From Acidimicrobiaceae bacterium (lineage in GTDB: Bacteria > Actinomycetota > Acidimicrobiia > Acidimicrobiales > RAAP-2), in assembly GCA_027315045.1 (NCBI GenBank), contig DAHUZS010000114.1:1-64000 (forward strand): a stretch of 64,000 nt of DNA, in the 5' to 3' direction. The first letter of the stretch is position 1, and every line of letters begins with the position of its first letter. Under the pieces are notes generated by a model. The model was not told where the DNA came from. It was given only the letters and a program-made list of their open reading frames with translations, and searched no databases. Shown piece by piece: positions 53,680-63,231 of the stretch. The translations under genes and the position numbers were made by a program.

Positions 53680-54449
53680 GCGGTCCCCGGCGGCGCCGTC
53701 TCGGCGCTGCGCAGCACCGGGTGGGGGAGGGGCACCCGCTCGGCCCTCCGCCGGTCCCGGTCAATGAGATAGGTGCGGAGCCGCTTGAAGGTCTTCTTCC
53801 CCACCATCTCCGCCAGCTCGGCCGCCATCTCCTCGTAGACCGGGCGCAGCCCGACGAACGCCTCGGGTGACTCGGTGCACCACCAGTGGAACTGCTCGCC
53901 GCCGGGGCCCCAGTGCTTGCGGTCCCACTGGGTGATGGTCGTGGTGACGTGGCCGTCCTCGGCCACGGTGTCGTCGCGGCGCAGCGGCAGCTGCCAGCAC
54001 ACCTCGGGCTTGAGCTCGAGCGGGTTGCGACCCTCGGCCAGGGCGACCTGGTGCAGTGCGCAGCCCGGGCCGGTGGCGAAGTCGGTCCGGTTCAAGAAGA
54101 TGCACGCGCCGTCGACGATCCGGGTGGCCACCTCGCCGGCCCGGTTCTTCTTGGTGATGCCGCCCTTCTTGGCCTTGGCCCGGTACTGCCACTGCTCGGC
54201 GGTGAGCCGGGCCGCGACCTTCTCCACCCGGCGGCGGTCGGCCCCGTCGACGAAGTGGGCGCCATAGGAGCAGCAACCGTGGACGAGCTCCTCGGCCGGG
54301 CCGGTCAGCACCCCCTGGCAGCCGCGGCCGAAGATGCAGGTCCAGTTGGAGGTGAGGAAGGTGACGTCGAAGACCCAGGTCCGTTCCTCGTCCTGGTCCT
54401 CGAAGCTGACCCACTCGTGCGCGTCGTCCGGGACCGCCGCAGGGGTCAT
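53589..54449 (-). CDS. Conserved Cys-rich protein of unknown function
   Basis: A 286-aa soluble protein with many cysteines and histidines: NWTCIFGRGCQG, HGCCSYGAHFVD, DGACIFLNR, GPGCALHQ, EVCWQLPL and FHWWCTESPEAFVG. This resembles conserved actinobacterial proteins of the DUF3109 type, where clustered Cys residues probably bind a metal or Fe-S cluster; the function is unproven. The last 30 residues are Ser-rich and antisense to the acidic tail of the 53449 gene, so the true functional end may be near residue 255. Confidence 0.75.
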   Translation of the reverse strand: MTPAAVPDDAHEWVSFEDQDEERTWVFDVTFLTSNWTCIFGRGCQGVLTGPAEELVHGCCSYGAHFVDGADRRRVEKVAARLTAEQWQYRAKAKKGGITKKNRAGEVATRIVDGACIFLNRTDFATGPGCALHQVALAEGRNPLELKPEVCWQLPLRRDDTVAEDGHVTTTITQWDRKHWGPGGEQFHWWCTESPEAFVGLRPVYEEMAAELAEMVGKKTFKRLRTYLIDRDRRRAERVPLPHPVLRSAETAPPGTAQSSSGSASSSSSSSWLSSQPGTSDPRMRS

Positions 54450-54552
54450 CGCGCGCCGACGTTACTCGCCTCGGTGCGCGCCGCGACGGTGACCAACGCC
54501 CGAAGTGCCCGCGTGGTCCGACGGGCCGTTCGCCCCGTGGTCGAATAGCGCC

Positions 54553-56151
54553 GTGCTGAGTGGCGAGGGGATCACCATCGAGCTGGCGGGTCGCACGCTG
54601 GTCGACGACGCCTCGTTCGCGCTGGCCGCCACCGACAAGGTCGGTCTGGTCGGCCGCAACGGCGCCGGCAAGTCGTCGCTCCTCGCCTATCTCCTGGGCG
54701 AGGCCGGTGGCCACCTCCGCTGCCGTGGGCGGCTCCGGGTGAGCGGGACCGTCGGGTACCTCCCCCAGATGCCGGTGCCCCGCGGGCTCGGCCGGGACCC
54801 GAGCGCCCTCGCCCACGTCCTGTCGGCCCGCGGCCTTGACGTCTTGGACGTCGAGCTCCACGAGGCCCGCCGGGCCCTCGAGCCCTCGGCCTCCGAGGAG
54901 GCCGTCGCCGCCTTCAGCCTGCTCGAGGAGCGCTACCGGCTGGCCGGCGGCTATGAGGTCGAGAGCATCCTCGGCCGGCTGGCCGACGGCCTCGGCCTCC
55001 CCCAGGGGCTCTTGCTGGCCGACGTGGACTCGCTCTCGGGGGGGCAGCGCCGCCGGGTCGACCTCATCCGGGTCCTCTTCGGTCGACCCGATCTCCTCAT
55101 CCTCGACGAGCCGACCAACCACCTCGACCGCGCGGCGAAGCTGTGGTTGATGGACGAGCTTGCGGCCCAGAAGGGCGCGCTCTTGGTGGTCAGCCACGAC
55201 TTGAAGCTGCTTGACCACGCCATCTCCAAGGTCCTGCAGCTCTCCGAGGGCACCCTGCGGGAGTTCAAGGGGAGCTACAGCGCGTTCACGTTCCAACTCG
55301 ATGCCGACATCGTGCGAAGGGAGAAGCGCGCCGCCATGGAGTCGGCCGAGATCGCCCGGATGCGGGCCCACGCCGACCAGTGGCGGCACTCGACGGTGGC
55401 GCAGGCCCGCAAGGCCAAGATCCTCGACCGCAAGGTGGCGAGGCTCGAGGCGACCCGGACCGAGGTGATCAAGCGGGAGCGCAAGGTAGCCTTCAAGCTC
55501 CCCGAGCCAGCCCGGCCGGGCGCGGTGGTGCTCACCGCCTCGCACCTGGCGGTCGCCTACGGGGACCACCGGGTGCTCGACGACGTCGACTTCGTGGTCG
55601 ACCGCGGTGACCGGGTGGTGGTGATCGGCCGCAACGGGGTCGGCAAGTCCTCGCTCCTGCGCTGCCTGGCCGGCCTGCAGGTCCCGAGCGCGGGGAACGT
55701 CGAGCTCGGCCACCGGGTGCAGCCGGGCTACTTCGCCCAGGAGCACGAGCAGATCGACCTGGACGCCGACGCCCTCGCCAACCTCGACGACCAGGTGCTC
55801 GTGAAAGAGTCGGACCGTCGTTCGCTCCTCGGATCCTTCGGCTTGACCGGCCCGACCGCGACCCAGCGGGCCGGCTCGCTCTCGGGCGGCGAACGGGCCC
55901 GGCTCAGCCTGGCCATGCTGGCGGCCGGCCGGGCCAACGTGCTCATCCTCGACGAGCCCACGAACAACCTCGACCCGGCCTCGGTGGTGGCGATCGGGGC
56001 GATGCTCGGGAGCTGGAAGGGCACCGTCGTCGCGGTCAGCCACGACGCGCCGTTCGTCGAGGCACTCGGGCCGACCCACGCGCTGCACCTGCCCGAGGAG
56101 CGCTACGGGTTCTGGCGCCACGAGGACCTCGACCACGTCGAGGTGCGCTGA
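54553..56151 (+). CDS. ABC-F family ATPase
   Basis: Duplicated ABC ATPase without membrane segments, 532 aa, of the ABC-F type that acts on ribosomes in translation or antibiotic protection. The first domain has GRNGAGKSSL (about 34-43) and LSGGQRRR with LILDEPTNHLD. A linker of about 60 residues with basic, coiled character (SAEIARMRAHADQWRHSTVAQARKAKILDRKV) follows; then the second domain has GRNGVGKSSL, LSGGERARL and LILDEPTNNLDP. The GTG at 54553 lies 6 nt after TCGAAT. Specific role (EttA-like, Uup-like or resistance type) cannot be set. Confidence 0.9.
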   Translation: MLSGEGITIELAGRTLVDDASFALAATDKVGLVGRNGAGKSSLLAYLLGEAGGHLRCRGRLRVSGTVGYLPQMPVPRGLGRDPSALAHVLSARGLDVLDVELHEARRALEPSASEEAVAAFSLLEERYRLAGGYEVESILGRLADGLGLPQGLLLADVDSLSGGQRRRVDLIRVLFGRPDLLILDEPTNHLDRAAKLWLMDELAAQKGALLVVSHDLKLLDHAISKVLQLSEGTLREFKGSYSAFTFQLDADIVRREKRAAMESAEIARMRAHADQWRHSTVAQARKAKILDRKVARLEATRTEVIKRERKVAFKLPEPARPGAVVLTASHLAVAYGDHRVLDDVDFVVDRGDRVVVIGRNGVGKSSLLRCLAGLQVPSAGNVELGHRVQPGYFAQEHEQIDLDADALANLDDQVLVKESDRRSLLGSFGLTGPTATQRAGSLSGGERARLSLAMLAAGRANVLILDEPTNNLDPASVVAIGAMLGSWKGTVVAVSHDAPFVEALGPTHALHLPEERYGFWRHEDLDHVEVR

Positions 56152-56165
56152 GCGACCGCTCAGGG

Positions 56166-56187
56166 CCCGGCCGCGCCGGCGGCCGGG
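56166..56187 (+). terminator. Terminator hairpin after the ABC-F gene
   Basis: CCCGGCCG (56166-56173) and CGGCCGGG (56180-56187), perfect 8-bp arms with a 6-nt loop, 15 bp after the stop; no T-tract. Confidence 0.5.
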
Positions 56188-56208
56188 ACCGCTCCTATGA
56201 TGGCGGGC

Positions 56209-56871
56209 ATGGTTCGTTCGGCAGAAGAGCTGGAGCACGAGGTGGCCCCCCAGGTCGTGACCCTGACCGAGGACGCCCGCAAGGTCGTGCTGGAGGCCAA
56301 GACGGCGGAGCCCGATCCCGACAGCCTGGCGCTGTGGCTGGAGGTCCGGGGGGTACTGGGCGGCAACTTCGCCTACGACCTGTACTTCCAGGCCCTGGCG
56401 GACGCGACCGACGACGATGCTGTCGTGCGCGACGAGGAGCTCTCGGTGGTGGTGCCGTCGGCCAGCGTCGATCGCCTCCGCGGGGCCCGCCTCGAGTGGT
56501 CCGAGGACGCTGAGGGCGGACTGGTCCTGGTCAACCCGAACACCCCGACCCCCGAGGAGGCCGCGCCCGGCGTGCCTCCCGAGGTGCTGGCGGCCGGCCT
56601 GGACACCGAGCTCGCCCGTCAGGTGCTGCAGGTTCTCGAGGAGATGATCAACCCCTCGATCGCCGGCCACGGGGGCCGGGCCGACCTCGTGGCCTACGAC
56701 GCCGAGGGCGGCGTGGCCTACCTTCGGCTCTCGGGGGGCTGCCAGGGCTGCGCGATGTCGCGGATGACCCTGACCCAGGGGATCGAGGTGGCCCTGCGCG
56801 ACGAGGTCCCCTCGCTCACCAGGGTGGTCGACGTCACCGACCACACCGGCGGGGAGAACCCCTACTACTAG
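56209..56871 (+). CDS. NfuA/NifU-type Fe-S cluster carrier protein
   Basis: A two-domain Fe-S protein, about 220 aa from ATG 56209 (upstream in-frame ATGs at 56197 and 56200 add four residues). The N-terminal half is a degenerate A-type carrier domain (LTEDARKVVLEAKTAE) without its cysteines. The C-terminal NifU domain has IAGHGGRADLVAYD and the cluster-binding CQGC in GGCQGCAMSRMTL. It should carry [4Fe-4S] clusters to targets. TATGAT 7 nt upstream of ATG 56209 supports a leaderless start there. Confidence 0.88.
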   Translation: MVRSAEELEHEVAPQVVTLTEDARKVVLEAKTAEPDPDSLALWLEVRGVLGGNFAYDLYFQALADATDDDAVVRDEELSVVVPSASVDRLRGARLEWSEDAEGGLVLVNPNTPTPEEAAPGVPPEVLAAGLDTELARQVLQVLEEMINPSIAGHGGRADLVAYDAEGGVAYLRLSGGCQGCAMSRMTLTQGIEVALRDEVPSLTRVVDVTDHTGGENPYY

Positions 56872-56895
56872 ACCCGTAGCGGGCAGGATGGCGGG

Positions 56896-57669
56896 GTGGA
56901 CGCCGTCGTGGTCGCCGGGAGTTTCGTCGGTGGCTCGGTGGCCGGCGCCGTCCTCTGCACCCTGACCGGGCGCATCGTGCGGCCGGCCCCGCCCGAGCCG
57001 GCCCCGTCCGAGCCGGCCCCGCCCGATCCGGCCCCGCCCGATCCGGCGGCGGAGCGGGGCGCGGTGGCGACCGTCGCCCCGGGTGCGGTCGCCGTCCGGG
57101 TCCCCCCGAAACTCGAGCTGGCCGTCTCGGCGCTCCTCACCGGGCTGTGGTTCGCCCTGGCGGCGATCCGGATCGGCGACGTCCCGGCCCTCGGGGCCTA
57201 CTGCGCGCTCGGGGTCGGCCTGGTGGCGGCGTCGGTGGTCGATGCCCGCGACGGCATCGTGCCCCGGGTGATCGTCTTCCCCACCCTGGCCGTGGCCGGC
57301 GGCGCCCTGGTGGCGGCGTCGGTCGCCGCCGCCCACGAGCAGCCGCTCCTCGACGCGGCGATCGGCGGGGCGATCGCCTTCTGCGTGTTCTTCACGCTGT
57401 GGTGGTGCTTTCCCCGGGGCCTCGGCTACGGCGACGTGCGGCTGGCCGGGCTCATCGGCGTCGCGCTCTCGTGGCTCGGGTTCGGGGAGCTCTACGTCGG
57501 CTTCCTCTTCGCTTTCGTCGCCGGCACGGTCCTCGGCGTGGCCCTCATGGTCCTCCAAGGCACCGGGCGCAAGACGACGTTGCCCTTCGCTCCGCCGCTC
57601 GCGCTGGGCGCGGCGTTCGGCTGTTTCTTCGGAGCCTGGGCGCTGCACCTCTGGCTGCCCCACACCTGA
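56896..57669 (+). CDS. Prepilin peptidase (A24 family)
   Basis: Aspartyl membrane protease of the type IV prepilin peptidase family, 257 aa. It has about six helices, and both active-site aspartates are in motifs: VVDARDGIVPR and GLGYGDVRLAGL. The usual N-terminal methyltransferase region with CxxC is replaced by a short loop that carries a Pro-rich repeat (PAPPEPAPSEPAPPDPAPPDP-type, about residues 28-50), so it is probably a peptidase only. No pilin or pilus genes are in the window. GTG 56896 has CAGGAT 6 nt upstream. Prepilin peptidases often sit beside aro genes in actinobacteria. Confidence 0.85.
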   Translation: MDAVVVAGSFVGGSVAGAVLCTLTGRIVRPAPPEPAPSEPAPPDPAPPDPAAERGAVATVAPGAVAVRVPPKLELAVSALLTGLWFALAAIRIGDVPALGAYCALGVGLVAASVVDARDGIVPRVIVFPTLAVAGGALVAASVAAAHEQPLLDAAIGGAIAFCVFFTLWWCFPRGLGYGDVRLAGLIGVALSWLGFGELYVGFLFAFVAGTVLGVALMVLQGTGRKTTLPFAPPLALGAAFGCFFGAWALHLWLPHT

Positions 57670-57723
57670 GCACCGCGTCCGGCACCACCAGGGATGTTTG
57701 TCGTTCCAGGTAGCGTTGGGCCG

Positions 57724-58917
57724 ATGCTGCGCTTCCTGACCGCAGGGGAGTCCCACGGCCGCTCGATCGTCGTCGTCGTCGAGGGCGTCCCAGCCGGGCT
57801 GCCCTTCGGCGCCGAGGACGTCGTCGCCGAGCTGGCGAGGCGTCGCCTCGGCTACGGGCGCGGGCCGCGCATGCGATTCGAACGCGACGAGGTCACCTTG
57901 ATCGGCGGGCTCCGGCACGGCCGGACCCTGGGTTCGCCGGTGGCGATCGAGATCGCCAACACCGAGTGGCCGAAATGGACCGAGGAGATGGACCCCGGCC
58001 CCGGCGCACCGTCCCGGGTCCTCACCCAGCCCCGCCCGGGTCACGCGGACCTGGCCGGGATGCAGAAGTACGGGTTCGCCGACGCCCGCGACGTGCTGGA
58101 GCGGGCCTCGGCCCGGGAGACGGCGGCGCGGGTGGCAGCGGGCAGCCTGGCCAAGGCGCTCCTCGCCCGCCTCGGGATCCAGGTCCTGAGCCACGTGGTC
58201 GCCCTCGGCGGGGCGTGGGCGACCGGGGGGCGCCGGCCGGCCCCCGAGGACCTGGCACGGGTCGACGCCTCCGAGGTCCGCTGCTTCGACCCCGAGGCCG
58301 AGGTCGCGATGGTCGCGGCCATTAAGGGCGCGGCCAAGGAGGGCGACTCTTTGGGCGGGGTGGCCGAGGTGCTCGCCTACGGGGTCCCGGTCGGGCTGGG
58401 CAGCCACGTCCACTGGGACCGCAAGCTCGACGGCCAGCTGGCCCAGGCGCTCATGAGCATCCAGGCGGTGAAGGGCGTGGAGTTCGGCGACGGCTTCGAC
58501 CTGGCCGCGAGGCGAGGCTCGGAGGGCCACGACGCGATCTATTGGGCTCCCGACCGGGCCGAGGGTTCGGGCGGCTACGAGCGGCGCACGGCGCGGGCCG
58601 GGGGGATCGAGGGGGGCATGTCCACCGGTGGGTTGATCGTGGCCAAGGTGGCGATGAAGCCGCTCGCCACCTTGAACCGGCCGGTGCTCGAGACGGTCGA
58701 CGTGGCCACCAAGGAGCCGGCGCTCAGCTTCAAGGAGCGCACCGACGTGACCGCGGTGCCGGCCATGGGGGTGGTGGCCGAGACCATGACCGCACTGGTC
58801 CTGGCCTCCGAGACGTTGCGCAAGTTCGGCGGCGACTCGCTGGCCGAGCTCCAGCGCAACCGGGACGGCTACCTGAAGGCGCTGGGGGAGGCCCCCTCGG
58901 TCCCGCCCCCTCTGTGA
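57724..58917 (+). CDS. aroC: Chorismate synthase AroC
   Basis: Final shikimate-pathway enzyme, using reduced FMN to make chorismate, 397 aa. The N-terminus [21 protein letters not shown], the [35 protein letters not shown] block and IEGGMSTGG all match. ATG 57724 was chosen over an upstream frame; TAGCGT lies 7 nt before it. Its stop overlaps the aroK ATG (TGATG). First gene of the coupled aro run. Confidence 0.95.
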   Translation: MLRFLTAGESHGRSIVVVVEGVPAGLPFGAEDVVAELARRRLGYGRGPRMRFERDEVTLIGGLRHGRTLGSPVAIEIANTEWPKWTEEMDPGPGAPSRVLTQPRPGHADLAGMQKYGFADARDVLERASARETAARVAAGSLAKALLARLGIQVLSHVVALGGAWATGGRRPAPEDLARVDASEVRCFDPEAEVAMVAAIKGAAKEGDSLGGVAEVLAYGVPVGLGSHVHWDRKLDGQLAQALMSIQAVKGVEFGDGFDLAARRGSEGHDAIYWAPDRAEGSGGYERRTARAGGIEGGMSTGGLIVAKVAMKPLATLNRPVLETVDVATKEPALSFKERTDVTAVPAMGVVAETMTALVLASETLRKFGGDSLAELQRNRDGYLKALGEAPSVPPPL

Positions 58918-59441
58918 TGGGACCGACGGCCGACCGGCCCGAGCGGCTGCTCTTGATCGGGATGATGGGGGCGGGGAAGACCACGGTCGGCCGGCTGGCC
59001 GCCGCCGAACTGGGTTGGCCGTACCTGGACTCCGACGACGAGGTCGAAGAGGCCACGGGCAAGCGGGTCCCGGAGATCTTCGCCACCGAGGGGGAACCGG
59101 CCTTTCGGGCCGCCGAGGCCGAGGCGCTGGCCCGGGCGCTCGACGTCGAGCCGGCGGTGGTCTCGGTGGCCGGCGGTGCGGTGCTCGACCAGGCCAACCG
59201 GACCCTGATCGAACGGGGGGGCACCGTCGTGTGGCTCCGGGCGCGGGTCGCCACCCTGGCCCGGCGGGTCGGCACCGGCGCCGGCCGGCCCCTCCTCGAC
59301 CCGGACCCCGCAGCGGCGCTGCGCGCCCTCGACGCGGCGCGCCGCCCCCTCTACCAGTCGCTCGCCGACGAGGTGGTCGACGTGGACGACCTCACCCCCG
59401 AGCAGGCGGCGGCGGCCACCGTGCGCGCGCTCGCCCGCTGA
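58917..59441 (+). CDS. aroK: Shikimate kinase AroK
   Basis: ATP-dependent phosphorylation of shikimate, 174 aa, cytosolic. Walker A is GMMGAGKTT (about 15-23); LDSDDEVEEATG, SVAGGAVLDQ and RRPLYQSLADEVVDVDDL match the shikimate-binding and lid regions. The ATG at 58917 shares a base with the aroC stop, and its stop shares one with aroB (TGATG). Confidence 0.94.
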   Translation: MGPTADRPERLLLIGMMGAGKTTVGRLAAAELGWPYLDSDDEVEEATGKRVPEIFATEGEPAFRAAEAEALARALDVEPAVVSVAGGAVLDQANRTLIERGGTVVWLRARVATLARRVGTGAGRPLLDPDPAAALRALDAARRPLYQSLADEVVDVDDLTPEQAAAATVRALAR

Positions 59442-60493
59442 TGATCGTCGTCCCGGTCGAGCTGCCGGGTCGCCCCTACGACGTCGTCATCGGGGCGGGG
59501 ACCCGTCACGAGCTGGCCCCGGTCGTCACCGGGCTGGCCGGGGTGGAGCACGCCGCGTTGGTCACCCAGGGATCGGTGGCCGACGCCGGCTGGCTGGCCG
59601 GGCTCGACCCCGGGGTCCCCTTCGAGGTCGACCTGATCGAGCCGGGGGAGGGGGCCAAGTCGTTCGCCACGGTGGAGGAGCTCTGCCGGCGCTTCGCTCG
59701 CCGGGGCATGAGCCGCGCCGACGTGGTGGTGGCGGTCGGCGGGGGGGTGGTGAGCGACGTGGCCGGGTTCGCCGCCGCCACCTACCACCGCGGGGTGCGC
59801 TACGTGAACGTCGCCACCACCCTCCTCGCCCAGGTCGACGCGGCGGTCGGGGGGAAGACCGGCGTCAATCTGCCGGAGGGCAAGAACCTCCTCGGTGCGC
59901 TGTGGCAACCCGAGGCGGTGCTGTGCGACACCGAGACCCTGCGGACCCTGGACGAGCGGGAGTGGCGTTGCGGGCGGGGCGAGATGGCCAAGTACGCGTT
60001 CTTGGGCGAGGGGCCCCCCGACGCCTCCCTCCTCGAGCTCGAGGTGGCCGACCAGGTGGCCCGGTGCGTGGGCATCAAGGCGGCGGTGGTGGCCATGGAC
60101 GAGGCCGAGACCGGACGCCGGATGGTCCTCAACTACGGCCATACCCTGGCCCACGCCTTGGAGGCCGGTGCGTTCGGCCGGCCGGGCGACCTGGCCCACG
60201 GCGAGGCGGTGGCGATCGGCCTTCTGTTCGCGGCCCTGCTCGCCCGGCGCCTTGGGCGTATCGACGACGCCCGGGTCGACCTCCACCGCGAGGTGGTCGT
60301 CGGCTTCGGCCTCGACCCCCGGCTCCCGGCCGGCTCGGATCCCGAGGCCCTCGTCGTGGCGATGGGCCGGGACAAGAAGGCCCGCCACGACCTGACCTTC
60401 GTCCTCGACGGTCCCCGAGGGGTGGAACCGGTCCACGGCGTCGCGGTCGGCGACGTCGTCGCTACCCTTGCCGAGATGGAGACGGTGCGATGA
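59441..60493 (+). CDS. aroB: 3-Dehydroquinate synthase AroB
   Basis: NAD-dependent, metal-requiring enzyme forming 3-dehydroquinate from DAHP, 350 aa. Seen are the NAD-binding VAVGGGVVSDVAGFAAATYHRGV, TTLLAQVDAAVGGKTGVNLPEGKNLLGALWQP, the GEMAKY region and the metal histidines in NYGHTLAHALE and HGEAVAIG. The ATG overlaps the aroK stop by one base, and its stop overlaps aroQ (ATGA). Confidence 0.95.
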   Translation: MIVVPVELPGRPYDVVIGAGTRHELAPVVTGLAGVEHAALVTQGSVADAGWLAGLDPGVPFEVDLIEPGEGAKSFATVEELCRRFARRGMSRADVVVAVGGGVVSDVAGFAAATYHRGVRYVNVATTLLAQVDAAVGGKTGVNLPEGKNLLGALWQPEAVLCDTETLRTLDEREWRCGRGEMAKYAFLGEGPPDASLLELEVADQVARCVGIKAAVVAMDEAETGRRMVLNYGHTLAHALEAGAFGRPGDLAHGEAVAIGLLFAALLARRLGRIDDARVDLHREVVVGFGLDPRLPAGSDPEALVVAMGRDKKARHDLTFVLDGPRGVEPVHGVAVGDVVATLAEMETVR

Positions 60494-61014
60494 GCGCCGG
60501 GCAACGGCCCCTCGTGCTCTTGCTCTCGGGGCCCAACCTGGACCTGCTCGGCCAGCGCGAGCCCGAGATCTACGGGACGGCCACGCTCGAGGACCACGTG
60601 GAGCGGGCGAGCGCCGCGGCGGCGCGCCTCGGGTTGGCACTCGAGCACTACCAGTCCAACCACGAGGGGGACCTCATCGAGGCGGTGCACGGGGCCCGGG
60701 GCCGGGCCGCCGCCATCGTGGTCAACGCCGGCGCCCTCACCCACACGTCGTGGTCGCTGCACGATGCCATGAGCGCCTTCGACGGGGTGGTGGTCGAGCT
60801 GCACCTGTCCAACCCGGCCGCCCGCGAGCCGTTCCGCCACACCTCGGTGCTGGCCCCGGTGGCCGACGGGCTGATCGCCGGCTTCGGCGGGCTCGGCTAC
60901 GAGCTGGCCATCGAGGCGGTGCGTCGGCTGCTCGAGGGGGGCGGCCCCGCGCCGGGCCGGCCAAGCGCGGCCGAACCCGACGCGCGTCCCGACGAACCCA
61001 AAGGAGCCCGATGA
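60490..61014 (+). CDS. aroQ: 3-Dehydroquinate dehydratase, type II (AroQ)
   Basis: Type II dehydroquinase, a flavodoxin-like dodecamer, 174 aa. Motifs: [19 protein letters not shown] with the catalytic Tyr in the lid, [58 protein letters not shown] disordered Pro/Ala-rich tail of about 25 residues is unusual for the family. Its stop overlaps the peptidase ATG (GATGA). Confidence 0.94.
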   Translation: MSAGQRPLVLLLSGPNLDLLGQREPEIYGTATLEDHVERASAAAARLGLALEHYQSNHEGDLIEAVHGARGRAAAIVVNAGALTHTSWSLHDAMSAFDGVVVELHLSNPAAREPFRHTSVLAPVADGLIAGFGGLGYELAIEAVRRLLEGGGPAPGRPSAAEPDARPDEPKGAR

Positions 61015-62147
61015 CCACGACCCAAGGTGCCGTGCCCCTCGAGGTGGCCGGGCGGCTGGACCGCCTGCGGGACCGGTTCGAGACCTGTGGTGTGGACGCG
61101 TTGATCGTCACCAACCTGGCCAACGTGCGCTACCTGAGCGGCTTCAGCGGGTCGGCCGGGGTGGTGGTGGTGACCGGGAAGGGCGCGCTGTTGACCACCG
61201 ACGGCCGCTACCGGACCCAGTCGGCCGAGCAGGTGGCCTCGGCCGGGGGGGCCGAGCAGCTCGACATCGCCATCGGCAACGGCGAGGGCCAGCGGGCGGC
61301 GGTGCGGGCGGCCCTCGAGGCCGCCTCGCCGGGGCGGGTGGGCCTGGAGGCCGAGGACGTGTCGTGGGCCGGGTCGAAGCGCTGGCGCGAGCTGTTCGAC
61401 GACCAGACGAGCGCGGTGGCGGTCACCGGCGCGGTCGAGGCCCTGCGGGAGGTGAAGGATGCCGGGGAGCTCTACCGGATGGCCCGGGCCGCGGCGATCG
61501 CCGACGGCGCGCTGAGCGAGGTGCTCCCCCTGCTGGCCGAGGCGGGCTCGGGGGCGGTCACCGAGGGCAGTTTCGCCTTGGCCCTCGACACCGCGATGCG
61601 CCGGGGCGGGGCCGAGGACCGGGCGTTCGACACCATCGTCGCGGTGGGGCCGAACTCGGCCAAGCCCCACCACCAACCGACCGACACCCCGCTCTCGCCG
61701 GGCCAGCCGGTGGTGGTCGACTTCGGCGCCACCTACGACGGCTACCGCTCCGACATGACCCGGACCTTCTGGCTGGGGGGCGAGCCGACCGGCGAGCTGG
61801 CCCAGGTGTTCGCGGTGGTGGCCGACTCCCAGGCCAAGGGGGTGGCCGCGGTGCGGGCCGGGGTGGCGGCGAAGGACGTCGACACGGTGTGCCGGGAGGT
61901 CATCGCCAAGGCCGGCTTTGCCGAGCGGTTCGAGCACGGGACCGGCCACGGGGTGGGCCTCGACATCCACGAGGCTCCGACGGTCAGCCAGCAAGGCACT
62001 GCTATCCTCGCCGCCGGCACCGTCGTCACCGTCGAGCCCGGCGTCTACCTGCCGGGTCTCGGGGGGGTCCGCATCGAGGACACCCTCGTGGTGACCGAGG
62101 ACGGCAGCCGAACGCTCACCGCCTTCACGAAGGACGTCGCCGCCTGA
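61011..62147 (+). CDS. Xaa-Pro aminopeptidase (PepP/M24 family)
   Basis: M24 metallopeptidase removing N-terminal residues before proline, 378 aa. The N-terminal creatinase-like domain (about 10-140) starts [34 protein letters not shown]. The pita-bread catalytic domain has metal ligands in [37 protein letters not shown] and [23 protein letters not shown] 61011 follows AAAGGAG. It sits between aroQ and efp, an order common in Gram-positive bacteria. Confidence 0.93.
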   Translation: MTTTQGAVPLEVAGRLDRLRDRFETCGVDALIVTNLANVRYLSGFSGSAGVVVVTGKGALLTTDGRYRTQSAEQVASAGGAEQLDIAIGNGEGQRAAVRAALEAASPGRVGLEAEDVSWAGSKRWRELFDDQTSAVAVTGAVEALREVKDAGELYRMARAAAIADGALSEVLPLLAEAGSGAVTEGSFALALDTAMRRGGAEDRAFDTIVAVGPNSAKPHHQPTDTPLSPGQPVVVDFGATYDGYRSDMTRTFWLGGEPTGELAQVFAVVADSQAKGVAAVRAGVAAKDVDTVCREVIAKAGFAERFEHGTGHGVGLDIHEAPTVSQQGTAILAAGTVVTVEPGVYLPGLGGVRIEDTLVVTEDGSRTLTAFTKDVAA

Positions 62148-62707
62148 TGGCCGTCTCCACCAACGACTTGAAGAACGGGATGACCCTGGACCTGCCCGAG
62201 GGGCTGTTCAGCGTTGTCGAGTTCCAGCACGTGAAGCCGGGCAAGGGGGGCGCCTTCGTCCGGACCAAGCTGAAGAACGTGCGCACCGGGGCGGTGCTCG
62301 ACCGCACCTGGCGGGCCGACGAGAAGCTCGAGCAGGCGATCATCGACAAGCGGGACATGCAGTTCCTCTACCGGGACGGCACCGACTACGTCTTCATGGA
62401 CACCACCAGCTACGAGCAGCTGAACGTGAGCGCCGAGGCGCTCGGGACGGCCGCCCGGTACCTGAAGGAGTCCGATACCACCAACCTCGCCCTCTACGAC
62501 GGCGAGATCGTGGGGGTCGACCTGCCGGCTGCGGTCGAGCTGACCGTCACCGAGACCGAGCCGGGGATCCAGGGCGACCGGGTCTCGGGGGCCCGCAAGC
62601 CGGCCACCCTCCAGACCGGCCTGGTCATCCAGGTCCCGTTGTTCGTCAACCCCGGCGACCTGGTGAAGGTCGACACCCGCTCGGGTGAGTATCTGACCCG
62701 GGCCTGA
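62147..62707 (+). CDS. efp: Translation elongation factor P
   Basis: EF-P relieves stalling at polyproline stretches, 186 aa. Three OB-like domains are present, with the tip loop [16 protein letters not shown] where Lys is at the modifiable position. The C-terminal end [29 protein letters not shown] is typical. Post-translational modification enzymes EpmA/EpmB are not nearby; in most actinobacteria the lysine may stay unmodified. The ATG shares a base with the preceding stop (TGATG). Confidence 0.95.
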   Translation: MAVSTNDLKNGMTLDLPEGLFSVVEFQHVKPGKGGAFVRTKLKNVRTGAVLDRTWRADEKLEQAIIDKRDMQFLYRDGTDYVFMDTTSYEQLNVSAEALGTAARYLKESDTTNLALYDGEIVGVDLPAAVELTVTETEPGIQGDRVSGARKPATLQTGLVIQVPLFVNPGDLVKVDTRSGEYLTRA

Positions 62708-62712
62708 GCCCG

Positions 62713-63138
62713 GTGCCCGGCGCGACCCGGCACCAGGCGCGCGAGCGCGCGCTCATGCTCCTCTACGAGGCCGAGATGAAAGGGGAGCCACCCGGGGCGG
62801 TGGTGGCCGCGCTGGCCGTCCCCCCCGACCCCTACTGCGCCACCCTCGTCGCGGCGGTGGAGCGGCACCGCGACGAGGCCGACGCCCTGGTGGCCGGGGC
62901 CGCGATCGGCTGGGCGCCCGACCGCATGGCCGTCGTCGACCGGCTGGTGCTGCGCCTGGGCACCGCCGAGCTCCTGGAACCCGGTGGCCCACCACCGGCA
63001 GTGGTCATCGATGAGGCGGTCGAGCTGGCCAAGGTGTACTCGACCGAGGCGTCGGGGGCCTTCGTGAACGGCATCCTGTCCACCATCGCGAAGGCCCTGG
63101 CCAGACGGGCTGTCGGGGGAGGACCGATCCCCGGCTGA
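62713..63138 (+). CDS. nusB: Transcription antitermination protein NusB
   Basis: RNA-binding helical protein forming with NusE the core of the rRNA antitermination complex, 141 aa. It begins TRHQARERALMLLYEAEMKGE and shows DRMAVVDRLVLRLGTAELL, VVIDEAVELAKVYSTEASGAFVNGILSTIAK, all typical. GTG 62713, 5 bp after efp. Confidence 0.94.
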   Translation: MPGATRHQARERALMLLYEAEMKGEPPGAVVAALAVPPDPYCATLVAAVERHRDEADALVAGAAIGWAPDRMAVVDRLVLRLGTAELLEPGGPPPAVVIDEAVELAKVYSTEASGAFVNGILSTIAKALARRAVGGGPIPG

Positions 63139-63153
63139 CCGGGGCCCCGTCGG

Positions 63154-63231
63154 TAGATTTGGCCGGTGCGACGCGCGGCCAAGGGCCGGTCGACCTCGTC
63201 CGCTCGCGGGGATCAGGGGATGACGCGGTGA
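63154..63231 (+). promoter_or_regulatory. -10 box and leaderless 21-codon leader ORF ahead of the GAF/PAS gene
   Basis: TAGATT (63154-63159) is followed after 6 nt by GTG 63166. The 21-codon basic frame ends with TGA (63229-63231), overlapping the sensor GTG as GTGA. It mirrors the leader before the yihY gene. No clear -35 box. Confidence 0.4.
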
